A stretch of 64,000 nucleotides of DNA from contig NZ_SORF01000008.1 of assembly GCF_004366795.1 (NCBI RefSeq), positions 62,001 to 126,000 of the forward strand, written 5' to 3'. Below, in pieces: positions 1-9,172 of this stretch. Origin of the DNA: Alicyclobacillus sacchari. Its GTDB lineage: Bacteria > Bacillota > Bacilli > Alicyclobacillales > Alicyclobacillaceae. Each line of letters opens with the position of its first letter. Positions within the stretch are counted from its first letter, which is position 1. Position numbers and translations under genes: made by a program. The notes beneath the pieces are model-generated. The model searched no databases and was not told where the DNA came from. It saw nothing but the letters and a program-made list of their open reading frames with translations.

Positions 1-118
1 TGGCATCCATCGCATCGCGCAAGTAGCTTCGCAAATTGCGGAACGCGGCCGCCTGGACGAGCAGCCCGGCTGCCAGCAAGGCCAGTCCAATCGCAAGTCC
101 AATCCAGAAGCTTGTCAT
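1..118 (-). CDS. Membrane sensor histidine kinase, N-terminal fragment (PhoR-like partner)
   Basis: Only the first 39 codons lie in the window; the gene runs off the left edge. The start codon overlaps the stop of the upstream response regulator gene as ATGA, which suggests translational coupling. The visible peptide starts MTSFWIGLAIGLALLAAGLL, a single hydrophobic segment followed by a basic, amphipathic stretch. This is how PhoR/WalK/ResE-type sensor kinases begin. The kinase identity comes from position and the transmembrane start alone, since no catalytic motif is visible. Confidence 0.6.
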   Translation of the reverse strand, partial: MTSFWIGLAIGLALLAAGLLVQAAAFRNLRSYLRDAMDA

Positions 119-834
119 GTTGCTGGCGCGCCTTCCGTGAACTTGTAGCCAATGCCGCGCACCGTGCGGATGTAGACTGGATTCTTGGAATCCTCCTCGA
201 TCTTCTCACGCAGATGTGACACGTGCACGTCGACGATGCGCGTATCCGTGGCGCTGCTATAGCCCCAAACGCGATCCAGCAGTTGATCCCGCGACAGAAC
301 ATGTTCCGGATTCTCCATGAAGTATTGAAGTAAATCGAACTCCTTGGGTGTGAAGTCCATGAGAACGCCGCCGACACGAACCTCGTGGCGGGCGACGTCG
401 AGCACGATCCGCCCGGCACGCAGCACCTTGCCTGTGGGATTTGGCTTCGCTTCGAGCTCCTGCACATCACTGCGGCGCAGAACGGCGCGTGCCCGCGCCA
501 CCAGCTCGCGCGGGCTGAAGGGTTTCGTGACATAGTCGTCGGCACCCAGCTCGAGGCCGAGCACCAAGTCGACTTCTTCATCGCGTGCGGTCAGGAGGAT
601 GATGGGAATCTTCACACCCTCTTGGCGAAGCCGCCGACATACCTCCATCCCGTCCATACCGGGCAGCATCAGATCCAGTACGACGAGATCGTACTTGCGC
701 GCGTCCTTGCTCAGAATGTCGTAGGCCGTCTTGCCGTCCGCGACGCCCTCCACGTCAAATCCGGAGCGGCTAAAGTTATATTCCACCAATGTCCTAATAG
801 ACGCTTCGTCGTCGACAACCAAAACTGTCGGCAC
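115..834 (-). CDS. phoP: OmpR-family response regulator, PhoP/WalR type
   Basis: A 239-residue two-component regulator. The N-terminal receiver domain (about 3-120) has the acidic pair DDE, the phosphoacceptor Asp in LVVLDLMLPGMDG, the switch Thr in LLTARDEE and the Lys in YVTKPF. The C-terminal winged helix (about 135-235) ends with the typical RTVRGIGYKF. I chose the GTG at 834 because a GGGGGG block lies just upstream and the protein then starts MPTVLVVDDE like its family; ATG codons at 852 and 864 are alternatives. It forms a coupled operon with a membrane kinase. PhoP, WalR and ResD are hard to separate by eye, but the phased PhoP boxes at 56.8 kb favour PhoP. Confidence 0.85.
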   Translation of the reverse strand: MPTVLVVDDEASIRTLVEYNFSRSGFDVEGVADGKTAYDILSKDARKYDLVVLDLMLPGMDGMEVCRRLRQEGVKIPIILLTARDEEVDLVLGLELGADDYVTKPFSPRELVARARAVLRRSDVQELEAKPNPTGKVLRAGRIVLDVARHEVRVGGVLMDFTPKEFDLLQYFMENPEHVLSRDQLLDRVWGYSSATDTRIVDVHVSHLREKIEEDSKNPVYIRTVRGIGYKFTEGAPAT

Positions 835-901
835 AAGGTTCCCCCCGCTCATTGTCCTGTCCACATTGTAGCAAGTCTCACCAGACGACGGCCAGAACTG
901 T

Positions 902-929
902 TTTGTAGAACTCTATCGCTTCTTGTCAA
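902..929 (-). promoter_or_regulatory. Probable sigma-A promoter of the phoP operon
   Basis: On the minus strand there is a perfect TTGACA -35 box (924-929), a 16-base spacer and a TACAAA -10 box (902-907), about 70 bases upstream of the regulator start. Confidence 0.55.
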
Positions 930-983
930 AACAATACCAATATGTGAAACTCAATTCATAGGTTAGGGGAAGCGGGTGTCTGT

Positions 984-2429
984 GTGTCAATTGGTGAGAA
1001 AATTCACGATCTTCGCGTTCAGCGCGGCATGAGCCAGGTCGATCTCGCTGGTGATCTGGTCAGGCCGAGCATGATCAGTCAAATCGAATCTGGCAAGGTG
1101 AAGCCTTCCTACACCTTGCTCATGGAACTGGCAAAACGTTTGGGCGAGCCCGTGGAGACGTTTCTCACAGAGCTCGATCCACATTTCCTGCTGCAGGCAA
1201 CGATCCGCCTCGCGCAGTACAACTTGGCGACGGGACGGCCGCAAGCCGCGCGCCAGTTGCTCGAAAACTTGCCACGTGCATCCCTGCAAACGCGCAATCT
1301 GACCGAATACAGGCTCGTCTTGGCACGCGTCCATCGCGCTTGTGGAGAGTATCCCGAGGCCGTGCGAGAACTTGAGCAATTGCGCGAGCACGCCTACAGT
1401 GCACAAGACTGGCGCCTGTTGTTTTATGTGCTGCGCGAAACCGGACAAGCCGAGTACGATCGCGGCAACCTCGGCGGCGCCTTGCAAGAGTGGCGGGAAG
1501 CGGTCACGCTGGCGGATCGGCTGGAGGAGAAAAGTAACATCTCGCCGCTCGATCTGACGCAGAGCATGATCGAGTTGCATCTGCAGCTGGACTTGCTCGA
1601 TCCGGCCGGAGAAGGCTTCAGTGCACCGTGGCAGCGTTCGATCACGGCATTGCTCCCGAGTCTGAGTGTACCGCCACAAATTCCCGATGCTCATTTTGTA
1701 CATGCCGCTGAGACTGATACGCCCAGCCGACAGAACCGCCCTTATCTGAACCGGGCAGCGGATTTGGCGCGGCGCATGCCAACGCTGTGGACCGTCACAG
1801 AAAGGCTTGTGCAAGCAGCGCTGGAGTTGATGCCAACGGATCCCGCGACGGCGCGGCAATGGGCAGAACAAGCAAACACCTTGGTGAGCTACGCGCAGTT
1901 GATCGAAGCCGATATCGAGGTGCGCAACCGGACCCAAGAAGCGGCGAGATACAATGAAGGGCAGGACAACCTGTGGACGAACGAATGGAAGACGGTTGAG
2001 CAAACTGCTGTCGCGATGACCACACTCTCCCCCCAATCGCGCCTGCACGACGCCTGCAAGCAAATTCGCAAGCATCTGCAGCGCAAGGAAGTGGAAGCGG
2101 CGGCAGCGTTCATCGCAGACGCCAAGGCGCTGCTCGCGTTGACGGGGGATCCCGATTCGATGATGAACCGGGATATGGAGTTGCAATTGGCGCTCCTCGA
2201 CATCGAGCTGGCGGAGCAGCGCGGGCACCGCGAAGAGAGCTTGCAGAGACTCGTGCAATATGAAGCGGAATATCCAGAGTGGGGCAACCCCGAGTATCGG
2301 CGCCGCGCATGCGCTTTGCTGACACTGTGGTATGGCGATGCTGGCGACGTCGACCGCGTCCTCACGTACTGCCGCAAAATGGAGGAGCTTGCATGCGAGG
2401 CGCGGCCGTCGTTGCCGTTCTGGAGCTGA
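984..2429 (+). CDS. XRE-family regulator with TPR-repeat domain
   Basis: A 481-residue cytoplasmic protein. Residues about 6-60 form an XRE/Cro helix-turn-helix (GMSQVDLAG then PSMISQIESGKVKPS). The rest is alpha-helical with TPR-like repeats, for example around ATGRPQAARQLLENL and ACGEYPEAVRELEQL. This layout is shared with RRNPP-type peptide sensors and with many Bacillota starvation or sporulation regulators. The start is GTG, with AGGGGA about 13 bases upstream. It is divergent from phoP. No small secreted-peptide gene follows it, so a peptide-sensing role is not supported here. The regulated genes are unknown. Confidence 0.8.
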   Translation: MSIGEKIHDLRVQRGMSQVDLAGDLVRPSMISQIESGKVKPSYTLLMELAKRLGEPVETFLTELDPHFLLQATIRLAQYNLATGRPQAARQLLENLPRASLQTRNLTEYRLVLARVHRACGEYPEAVRELEQLREHAYSAQDWRLLFYVLRETGQAEYDRGNLGGALQEWREAVTLADRLEEKSNISPLDLTQSMIELHLQLDLLDPAGEGFSAPWQRSITALLPSLSVPPQIPDAHFVHAAETDTPSRQNRPYLNRAADLARRMPTLWTVTERLVQAALELMPTDPATARQWAEQANTLVSYAQLIEADIEVRNRTQEAARYNEGQDNLWTNEWKTVEQTAVAMTTLSPQSRLHDACKQIRKHLQRKEVEAAAAFIADAKALLALTGDPDSMMNRDMELQLALLDIELAEQRGHREESLQRLVQYEAEYPEWGNPEYRRRACALLTLWYGDAGDVDRVLTYCRKMEELACEARPSLPFWS

Positions 2430-2450
2430 CAAGCGGTTGATTGGCCGCCA

Positions 2451-2873
2451 TCACATCACCTGGCGGAAGGAGGACCTGCCGGATCGCAGTTCAAGCGTCC
2501 GCACGTCGCAATTGGCTGGCGCTTGGGCTGCGATACGCCCCGCCTCCGCCCGTGCGTGATCCCAGTTGGTGGTGTACACGTAGGCGATGGCCAAGGCCGG
2601 ATCGGAAAAACGATGGGCAATGGCAGCCGTTTGGTCGGTCGACGCCACGTCGATCACGACAACCGAAAGCGGTTGCACACGTCGTCGCGCAATCCGTTGT
2701 AGACGCCGCAGCACAGCCTCCATGTGTTGTTCGGCATTGTCGGCCAAAAGCACGTACAGCGATGCCTGTGTATCGCCTGGATTTCGCCTGGCCAGTCCAG
2801 CCAGCCCGCTCCCGGCGACAGCCAAGGCCACGTAAATGAGGGCGGCCACCAACAGTACCAACTTCGGCCACAT
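2451..2873 (-). CDS. Hypothetical membrane-anchored protein
   Basis: A 140-residue protein of unknown function. The start at 2873 has an excellent site, AAAGGAGGTG seven bases upstream; an ATG 24 bases earlier has none. It begins with one transmembrane helix (about 3-25). A soluble domain of predicted alternating strands and helices follows, with ADNAEQHMEAVLRRLQRI and VVVIDVASTDQTAAIAHRF. The VVVIDVASTD stretch looks like the start of a nucleotide-sugar transferase fold, but the domain is too short to call. It lies 57 bases downstream of the NarL-type regulator on the same strand and may share its transcript. Confidence 0.65.
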   Translation of the reverse strand: MWPKLVLLVAALIYVALAVAGSGLAGLARRNPGDTQASLYVLLADNAEQHMEAVLRRLQRIARRRVQPLSVVVIDVASTDQTAAIAHRFSDPALAIAYVYTTNWDHARAEAGRIAAQAPANCDVRTLELRSGRSSFRQVM

Positions 2874-2930
2874 GCCGGCCCACCTCCTTTGCCACAAGAT
2901 ATGTGGCGAAGGAGGTGGCGGACACTGGCG

Positions 2931-3593
2931 TCATGGCCACTCCGGCTGCAACCAGCGATGCTTGTACGCGTACAGAACCGCCTGACCGCGATCTGCCACC
3001 TGCAGTTTGGCGAGGATATGCGACACGTGGTTCTTCGCCGTTTTCACGGTGATGTGCAGACTTTCGGCAATCTGTTCATTGCTCTTTCCCGCCGCCAACT
3101 GGCACAACACGTCAAACTCGCGCACCGTCAACAAAGATCTCCAGCCGTCGCTCAACTGGTGCTGCCGTTCGATCTCGCCGAGCAGAAGGGGCATGACCTG
3201 CGGATGAATTAGAGCATGGCCCGCAAACGCCTCGCGAATGGCGCGCACCACATCCTCGATGGGCGCATCTTTGACGACGTAGCCGCTGATTCCGGAGCGC
3301 GCGGCAGGAAGAACCACATTAGACTGATCATGCATGGTGAGCACGACAATGCGCACGCGCGAATGCCGCTCGTGCAATGCCGTGAGCACAGCGAGACCGT
3401 CGACGTGCGGCATCGTGATGTCCAACAACAGAACGTCTGGCCGCACCGCCTCCACTTCGGCCAACACCTCGAGTCCGTTCGCCCAAAGTGCGACCACTTC
3501 AATCCCCGATTCATACAAGAGAACGTCGCGCATGGTCAGGCGATATGCTTCGTTATCGTCCGCAATGGCGACGCGAATGATTGGTTCACTCAT
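2931..3593 (-). CDS. NarL/DegU-type response regulator, orphan
   Basis: A 220-residue regulator. The receiver domain (about 5-120) has ADDNE, the acceptor Asp in VLLLDITMPHVDG, the Thr in VVLTMHDQ and the Lys in YVVKDAP. A LuxR-type helix-turn-helix (about 155-215) contains LTVREFDVLCQLAAGKSNEQ. The ATG at 3593 follows AAGGGGA at good spacing; upstream in-frame codons have no such site. No histidine kinase gene is adjacent, so its partner is encoded elsewhere. The gene lies downstream of metK but beyond metK's terminator. Confidence 0.85.
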   Translation of the reverse strand: MSEPIIRVAIADDNEAYRLTMRDVLLYESGIEVVALWANGLEVLAEVEAVRPDVLLLDITMPHVDGLAVLTALHERHSRVRIVVLTMHDQSNVVLPAARSGISGYVVKDAPIEDVVRAIREAFAGHALIHPQVMPLLLGEIERQHQLSDGWRSLLTVREFDVLCQLAAGKSNEQIAESLHITVKTAKNHVSHILAKLQVADRGQAVLYAYKHRWLQPEWP

Positions 3594-3693
3594 GTTCTTC
3601 CCCTTAGACACGTTCCCTGCCATCTCCCGAGCCACCGAAAGCTCAGGTGTCTCGGCTCTTCACCATCATAGCAAACTCCGCCGCAAAGCGTCA

Positions 3694-3737
3694 GAAAAAA
3701 AGCACCTCCGACCAGGACCAACCTGGCCAAGAGGTGC
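3694..3737 (-). terminator. Rho-independent terminator of metK
   Basis: On the minus strand GCACCTC pairs with GAGGTGC, with an inner CCAGG/CCTGG stem, followed by seven T residues. It lies about 70 bases after the metK stop. Confidence 0.85.
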
Positions 3738-3808
3738 AAATCATGGGGTGTAAGGGTGATACCAAATGATTCGATTCCCCTTGCCCGTTTTTGAGGGTCA
3801 GATCCTCT

Positions 3809-4999
3809 TTAGCGCTGCGCGAGTTTCTGCAACTCCGCCACCTTGTCTGTTCGTTCCCACGGGAGATCGAGATCCGCGCGGCCAAAGTGCCCGTAAGCCG
3901 CCGTTTGACGGTAGATGGGACGGCGCAAATCGAGATCGCGAATAATCGCAGCCGGGCGTAGATCGAATACTTGCCCGATCATCTCGACAATCTTCTCGTC
4001 ACTGATCTGACCTGTACCGTACGTATCGACCGAAATCGACACCGGGCGGGCAACGCCAATCGCATACGCGACCTGCACTTCACACTTGCGCGCGAGCCCT
4101 GCCGCCACGACGTTTTTCGCGACGTAACGCGCTGCATAAGCGCCGCTGCGGTCGACCTTTGTCGGATCCTTGCCGGAGAACGCGCCACCGCCGTGACGTG
4201 CATAACCGCCATAGGTGTCGACAATGATCTTGCGCCCGGTCAGTCCCGCATCCCCTTGCGGTCCGCCAATGACAAAACGACCGGTCGGGTTAATGAGGTA
4301 CTTCGTCTGCCCGTCGAGCAACTCCGCCGGAACGATGGGACGGATGACGCGTTCTATCATATCGCGTTCCACGGTCGCAAGATCTGTCTGTTCGTCGTGC
4401 TGTGTCGAAATGACGATGGTGTCGACGCGAACCGGAACATCGCCATCGTATTCGACGGTCACCTGCGTCTTTCCGTCTGGCCGCAGATACGATAATTCGC
4501 CGTTCTTGCGCAAAGCCGTCAACTGACGCGACAAACGGTGCGCCAACGAAATGGGCAACGGCATCAACTCCGGTGTCTCATCGCAGGCGAAGCCAAACAT
4601 CAGGCCTTGGTCGCCGGCGCCGATCTCCTCGATGGCGGCGTCGCTTAACTGGCCGCGCACCTCGAGCGCCTGGTTGACACCCTGCGCAATGTCCGGAGAC
4701 TGCTCGTCGATGGATGTGATAACCGCGCAGGTCTCGGCATCAAAGCCGAACTTTGCGCGCGTATAACCGATATCGGCGATGGTGCGGCGCACGACCTTCG
4801 GAATATCGACATAGCAGTTCGTCGTAATTTCTCCCGCGACCAGCACCAACCCGGTTGTCACGGTCGTCTCGCACGCCACGCGCGCATTCGGATCATATGT
4901 CAAAATCTCATCCAACACGGCGTCAGAGATTTGGTCACAAATCTTGTCTGGATGTCCCTCTGTCACAGATTCTGAGGTAAACAGGCGTCGTTGTCCCAA
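3809..4999 (-). CDS. metK: S-adenosylmethionine synthetase
   Basis: Makes S-adenosylmethionine from methionine and ATP in the cytosol. The 396-residue length is normal. Family signatures are intact: [16 protein letters not shown] at the N-terminus, [15 protein letters not shown] in the middle (ATP binding) and [16 protein letters not shown] (phosphate loop). I chose the TTG at 4999 because AAAGGAGG lies seven bases upstream and the protein then starts [12 protein letters not shown], as in homologues. The longer reading frame up to 5062 adds 21 residues that do not look like MetK. It is a single-gene unit with its own promoter and terminator. I see no S-box leader. Confidence 0.97.
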   Translation of the reverse strand: MGQRRLFTSESVTEGHPDKICDQISDAVLDEILTYDPNARVACETTVTTGLVLVAGEITTNCYVDIPKVVRRTIADIGYTRAKFGFDAETCAVITSIDEQSPDIAQGVNQALEVRGQLSDAAIEEIGAGDQGLMFGFACDETPELMPLPISLAHRLSRQLTALRKNGELSYLRPDGKTQVTVEYDGDVPVRVDTIVISTQHDEQTDLATVERDMIERVIRPIVPAELLDGQTKYLINPTGRFVIGGPQGDAGLTGRKIIVDTYGGYARHGGGAFSGKDPTKVDRSGAYAARYVAKNVVAAGLARKCEVQVAYAIGVARPVSISVDTYGTGQISDEKIVEMIGQVFDLRPAAIIRDLDLRRPIYRQTAAYGHFGRADLDLPWERTDKVAELQKLAQR

Positions 5000-5067
5000 T
5001 CTGGAACCTCCTTTAGTTCCAAGCGGCGGCATCTGCGGCCAGCTTGTCCGAGTGCAAAACAAATCAT

Positions 5068-5096
5068 ATCGTAGTATATGAAAAAATCAGAGTCAA
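5068..5096 (-). promoter_or_regulatory. Sigma-A promoter of metK
   Basis: Minus-strand TTGACT (5091-5096), a 17-base spacer and TACGAT (5068-5073). The leader to the TTG start is about 60 bases, too short for a SAM riboswitch. Confidence 0.65.
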
Positions 5097-5132
5097 CCAC
5101 TAGTCACTGTAAACGCCAGCAAGCGCTGTTCT

Positions 5133-5903
5133 TCATTTAGATTCCGCCGTTTCCGCCTTACCGCCCGCCATCAACACACGCAACGCGAATTTCGGCAAGG
5201 CCAGTTGGCGCCGCCAACGCTTCGGCTCAGACAGGAGTCTATATAGCCACTCCAAGTTCAAGCGTTGAAAGACATCCGGCGCGCGTGTCACCGTGCCGCC
5301 CCAAACGTCTATCGATCCGCCAATCCCAACGCCTACACACGCGGGCAAGCGACCGAGCACGTCGCGCAAGAACTGCTCCTGGCGCGGCTGCCCCATGCCA
5401 ACGAGAAACAGGTTGGGTGCAAACGCCCGCACGTCGTTCACAATCGACTCGACTTCCGGCGGCGAGAAATAACCATGATGGCCGGCAAACTCGAGCGTCG
5501 GATAAGCATGTCGCAATTGGCTAAGACAAGCCGCAAGCGACACCTCGGTGGCGCCGAGCAAATAGATGCGCAGACTTTGGCGGCGATCCTCTGCGGCGCG
5601 AAAGACCGCTGGCAGTAACTCGACACCCGTCACCCGCTCGGGCACAGGTCTGCCGCGCTTCGCTGCCGCCCACACAACCCCAATGCCATCGGCTGTGACC
5701 AAGTCGGCGGAGTTGACGAGGCGCAATAGGGACTCGCTCAACTGACACTGCATGACAAACTCAGGGCCGGCCGTGACGACCAAGTGATGGTTGCCATCGC
5801 CCGTCCAGTACAGGATTTTCTCGACCGCTTCCGCTGTCGTCACGCGATGGAAACGCACGCCCAACACATCGACGACATCTTTCGCGAAACCTTGTACAGC
5901 CAC
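5133..5903 (-). CDS. WecG/TagA/CpsF-family glycosyltransferase
   Basis: A 256-residue enzyme of the family that adds N-acetylmannosamine or a similar sugar to an undecaprenyl-linked acceptor at the inner face of the membrane, for teichoic acid or related polymers. Diagnostic motifs are ADGIGVVWAAK, the GHHGYF region and LVGMGQPRQEQFL. The GTG at 5903 is preceded by AAGTGGAGGC at eight bases; the upstream extension in the open frame has no homology-like sequence. Neighbours do not include other cell-wall genes apart from the small membrane peptide just upstream. The exact sugar and polymer are not readable from the sequence. Confidence 0.9.
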   Translation of the reverse strand: MAVQGFAKDVVDVLGVRFHRVTTAEAVEKILYWTGDGNHHLVVTAGPEFVMQCQLSESLLRLVNSADLVTADGIGVVWAAAKRGRPVPERVTGVELLPAVFRAAEDRRQSLRIYLLGATEVSLAACLSQLRHAYPTLEFAGHHGYFSPPEVESIVNDVRAFAPNLFLVGMGQPRQEQFLRDVLGRLPACVGVGIGGSIDVWGGTVTRAPDVFQRLNLEWLYRLLSEPKRWRRQLALPKFALRVLMAGGKAETAESK

Positions 5904-5967
5904 GTCGCCAGCCTCCACTTTCCGAAATCTATCGCATCCATCATACCACGCAAAGACGAGCCACGCG

Positions 5968-6087
5968 CTAGGATAACAGACGTGCGACAGAGAGTTCAAG
6001 CGCGATGGAGGCCACGGAAACGGCCGTGACCATGAGCGCGACGACCGAGATAACAATGTGGAACATTCGGCTGCGTGGCGCCTTCAT
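5968..6087 (-). CDS. Small hydrophobic peptide, 39 residues
   Basis: A short frame starting with the basic segment MKAPRSR. It continues with a single hydrophobic stretch of about 28 residues (FHIVISVVALMVTAVSVASI and on) and ends in a stop 64 bases upstream of the glycosyltransferase start on the same strand. A GGGGAT-like site lies about ten bases before the ATG. This is the pattern of a small single-pass membrane protein. I do not recognise a family and the ribosome site is weak, so it is a candidate rather than a certain gene. Confidence 0.45.
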   Translation of the reverse strand: MKAPRSRMFHIVISVVALMVTAVSVASIALELSVARLLS

Positions 6088-6113
6088 TCGGATCGCATCC
6101 CCACATGAGAATA

Positions 6114-6135
6114 GGCAGGGCTCCATGGCCCTGCC
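6114..6135 (-). terminator. Hairpin downstream of the MFS gene
   Basis: A perfect 8-bp stem, GGCAGGGC/GCCCTGCC, with a 6-base loop lies about 60 bases after the MFS stop on the minus strand. The T-tract is short (TATTCTC), so termination is likely but may be weak. Confidence 0.55.
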
Positions 6136-6192
6136 TTCTCCAGTTTTCCCCCGTCCACAACCGAGCTAAACAGCCAGAATCGCAGTCGCGTC

Positions 6193-7383
6193 TCAGATGG
6201 CTGTCTCCTCCGTGCGCGGCGAGAGCGCCTTGCGGTTGAACGCGATCACGATGGCATTCGCAACAAGCAGCGACATCGTGACGTAAAACACGGATCGAAT
6301 TCCGTAGCTCGCGGCGACGCTGCCGCCAATCAGCGGCCCGACGAGATTGCCAAAGAACGTCGCGCTGGAATTCATGCCAAATGCCGTAGCCTGCTTTTCA
6401 AGCGGTGCGAGCTTGCGCACAAGCACCTGCAAAGACGGCAGCATACCGCCGATAAATAATCCAAGCAAAAACCGTCCACAAAGCAGGAGTGCTAGATTGT
6501 GTGCGAGCGACTGTGGGATAAACGCCATGGCCGCCCCAAGAAATGCGACCAAGAGAATGCGGTATTGTCCAATCCTGTCGCCGATTCGCCCAAGCGTCGG
6601 CGTGCCGATCAAGTTGGCGATGCCAGAGGTCGCGATGACCAAACCGGCAACCAAGGATAAATGCGGTCCGTGATAGATGTGGCGCGTGAAGATGGTGACA
6701 ATCGGTTCGATGCTCATCATCGCCAACTGCGTCATGAACGACCCCAGGAATACCGGCCAAAGCCCGATGAGCGTGCGCCACGATCCGCGCTGTTTGGCCC
6801 TGACTTCCCGCTTGACCTTCGGTTCGTGCACAAAGATGAGAACGATGAGGCTGGCCACCACCAACAGGGCGCCTGTGAAGAAGAAGCAGCCTTGAAAGCC
6901 GAGCCATTCCGAGAGCACGCCGCCAATCAAGGGGCCGATGAGCGATCCGGCAATGTTACCGGTTTGCAGGGTGCCAAGTGCCTTTCCCGATTGTTCGGCG
7001 GGCGTAACCGACGCCTGCAAGGATATGGCCATCGAAATAAACCCAGAGAAGATGCCGTTGATGAAACGCAGCAAGAGCAATTGCCAGGGCGCGGTGACAA
7101 GGCCCATACAGGCCGTCATCGCGCCCATGCCAAAACCTGCGCGGAGCAGCATCAGCTTGCGGCCACGGCGATCGGCAAACGCCCCCCAAATCGGTTGAAA
7201 GATGAACGATGTCACGAACTGGATAGAAAATACCCAACTCGACCACCGGTCAATGCTTTGCTCCGTATGCACGCCCAGTTGCGCCAAATACAGCGGTATG
7301 AACGGGATGATGAGGCTTGTGCCCATCGTCACGCAAAAGTTGGCGAACCACAAAATGACGAGCGTGCGTTTCCAGGCAACCAT
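6193..7383 (-). CDS. MFS drug-efflux-type transporter
   Basis: A 396-residue integral membrane protein with about twelve predicted helices. The loop 2-3 signature GAFADRRGRKLMLLRAG is clear and its pseudo-repeat LGRIGDRIGQYRILL is in the second half. N-terminal helix 1 contains NFCVTMGTSLIIPFIPLYL, as in MdtG/multidrug MFS pumps. The ATG at 7383 overlaps the stop region of the phosphoglucomutase gene by a few bases, so the two are probably co-transcribed. Substrate unknown. Confidence 0.85.
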   Translation of the reverse strand: MVAWKRTLVILWFANFCVTMGTSLIIPFIPLYLAQLGVHTEQSIDRWSSWVFSIQFVTSFIFQPIWGAFADRRGRKLMLLRAGFGMGAMTACMGLVTAPWQLLLLRFINGIFSGFISMAISLQASVTPAEQSGKALGTLQTGNIAGSLIGPLIGGVLSEWLGFQGCFFFTGALLVVASLIVLIFVHEPKVKREVRAKQRGSWRTLIGLWPVFLGSFMTQLAMMSIEPIVTIFTRHIYHGPHLSLVAGLVIATSGIANLIGTPTLGRIGDRIGQYRILLVAFLGAAMAFIPQSLAHNLALLLCGRFLLGLFIGGMLPSLQVLVRKLAPLEKQATAFGMNSSATFFGNLVGPLIGGSVAASYGIRSVFYVTMSLLVANAIVIAFNRKALSPRTEETAI

Positions 7384-7384
7384 G

Positions 7385-9115
7385 TCAATCGGCGACCCTT
7401 CGCCGCAACGTCTCGACGATCCGCGACAGCGTGTCGTCCCGGTCGCCAGCGCTGTTGCCACGCACCCCGACGTACATCTTCATCTTGGGCTCCGTGCCTG
7501 ACGGTCGGATGGCTGCCCAATGTCCCCCTGCAAACAGGAACTTCTGTACATCGGAGGTCGGCAACGTCAGGCGTTCTATCTTACCGTCCGCGACGAATCG
7601 GCGCTCGCCGGAGAGATAGTCCTCAATGGCGATCAACCGAAGTCCTTCGACCTGTAATGGCTGTTCGCGCAGGGCCGCTAACGCCCTCTTCATCCGCTCC
7701 ACACCGTCGCCTCCGGACAGTTCCACATTGACCAGCTTTTCGCCGTACCAACCCCATTGTTCGTACAGACGCTCCAACACATCGAACAGGGTCTCGCCCC
7801 GCGACTTGTGATACGCGGTCATCTCCGCAATGGCCAGACAACCTTGGACAGCATCCTTGTCGCGGACAATGGGCGAAAGCAAATAGCCATAGCTCTCCTC
7901 GTAGCCGACGAGCAGGCGATAGGAGCCATCCGCTTCATAAGCCGTAATGCGATCGCCGATGTACTTGAAGCCGGTTAACGTCTCCTCGACGGTGACGCCG
8001 TGCGCCTGAGCAATGGCGCGGCCAAAATCAGAGGTGACGATGGTTTTGAAGACGATGGGTGGCTGACTGTTCTGCTCCCCCGCCTGCAAGCGTCCACACA
8101 TGTAATCGACCAGTAGCGCACCAACCTGGTTACCCGTGAGCAACTGTAGCTTCCCGCTCTTGTCGCGAGCGGCAATGCCGACGCGATCCGCGTCTGGATC
8201 GGTGCCCATGACGAGATCGGCTCCCACGTCGTCTGCCAACTGACAGCCAAGCGACAAGGCCTCGCCCTCTTCCGGATTGGGGCTTTTCACGGTTGGGAAA
8301 TCGCCATTGGGCTCGACCTGTGGCGAGACCAAAGCCACCTGCTCATACCCGGCGAGCCGCAGCGCTTCACGGACAGGCACGTTGCCTGTTCCATGCAACG
8401 GCGTGTAGACGATCGACAGTTGCTTGCGTTCGTCGGTAAGCCGCGGATCGCGCAGTTCGCGAACGACCGTTTCGAGATACTCAGCGCGCACAGTAGTCGG
8501 GATGGACTGCAGCAGCCCCTTGGCTAGCGCCTCGTCGCGCGCCAGACTCGGCACCTGAAAGATGTCGGCAAAGGTGGCCATGCGGGCTTTGATGTCGTGC
8601 GCATCATCTTCAAGCAACTGCCCGCCGTGCCGGTTGTAAACCTTGTACCCGTTGTACTTCGGCGGATTGTGGCTGGCGGTAATCATGATGCCTGCGGCGG
8701 CGCCGAGATGGCGAACCGCCCAAGACAGCTCAGGAGTCGGACAGAGCAATGGCGCAACATACGCGCGAATGCCGTATGCTGCCAATGTGCACGCCGCGAT
8801 CTCGGCAAACAGTTGCGAGTGATGGCGACAGTCATAGCCAATCGCCACCCCCGCCTTCACCGCATCCTCCCCTTGCGCCTGTAGATGGAGTGCGAGACCA
8901 GCAGTTGCGCGGCGCACCGTGTAGATGTTCATCCGATTGAGGCCTGCTCCCATGACACCGCGCAAGCCACCAGTGCCAAAGTCGAGATCGGCGCCAAAAC
9001 GATCGCGGATTTCCGCCTCATTCGTCAGGCTTTTAAGTTCCTCGCGCATCTCGGCGGGCAAGTGCGGTTGATCAAGCCAGTGTTGATACTCCTTCGCTGC
9101 GTCAAACGCGGTCAT
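7385..9115 (-). CDS. pgcA: Alpha-phosphoglucomutase / phosphomannomutase
   Basis: A 576-residue enzyme interconverting hexose 1- and 6-phosphates, feeding UDP-glucose and cell-wall glycan synthesis. The active-site phosphoserine loop is ITASHNPPKYNGYKVY, the metal loop is DPDADRVGIAA, the sugar-binding loop is GYEESYGYL and the C-terminal phosphate loop is RPSGTEPKMKMYV. Length matches the PgcA-type bacterial enzymes. The ATG has GAAGGAGG upstream at a slightly long spacing. The MFS gene follows directly and overlaps it. Confidence 0.95.
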   Translation of the reverse strand: MTAFDAAKEYQHWLDQPHLPAEMREELKSLTNEAEIRDRFGADLDFGTGGLRGVMGAGLNRMNIYTVRRATAGLALHLQAQGEDAVKAGVAIGYDCRHHSQLFAEIAACTLAAYGIRAYVAPLLCPTPELSWAVRHLGAAAGIMITASHNPPKYNGYKVYNRHGGQLLEDDAHDIKARMATFADIFQVPSLARDEALAKGLLQSIPTTVRAEYLETVVRELRDPRLTDERKQLSIVYTPLHGTGNVPVREALRLAGYEQVALVSPQVEPNGDFPTVKSPNPEEGEALSLGCQLADDVGADLVMGTDPDADRVGIAARDKSGKLQLLTGNQVGALLVDYMCGRLQAGEQNSQPPIVFKTIVTSDFGRAIAQAHGVTVEETLTGFKYIGDRITAYEADGSYRLLVGYEESYGYLLSPIVRDKDAVQGCLAIAEMTAYHKSRGETLFDVLERLYEQWGWYGEKLVNVELSGGDGVERMKRALAALREQPLQVEGLRLIAIEDYLSGERRFVADGKIERLTLPTSDVQKFLFAGGHWAAIRPSGTEPKMKMYVGVRGNSAGDRDDTLSRIVETLRRRVAD

Positions 9116-9172
9116 GTTCGATCACGCCTCCTTCGATTGGATGGTTCGCCGACTGCCCCGGCTAAGCCGCCA

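Noticed and set aside
987-2432. A 481-codon open frame antisense to the XRE-TPR gene
   Set aside because: It mirrors the real gene, has no ribosome site and gives a Cys/Arg/His-rich sequence with no motif.
2430-2451. A secreted peptide gene for the XRE-TPR regulator
   Set aside because: The next gene is convergent after 21 bases, with no room for a pro-peptide.
5000-5132. Possible SAM riboswitch before metK
   Set aside because: The leader is only about 60 bases and has no S-box stem pattern.
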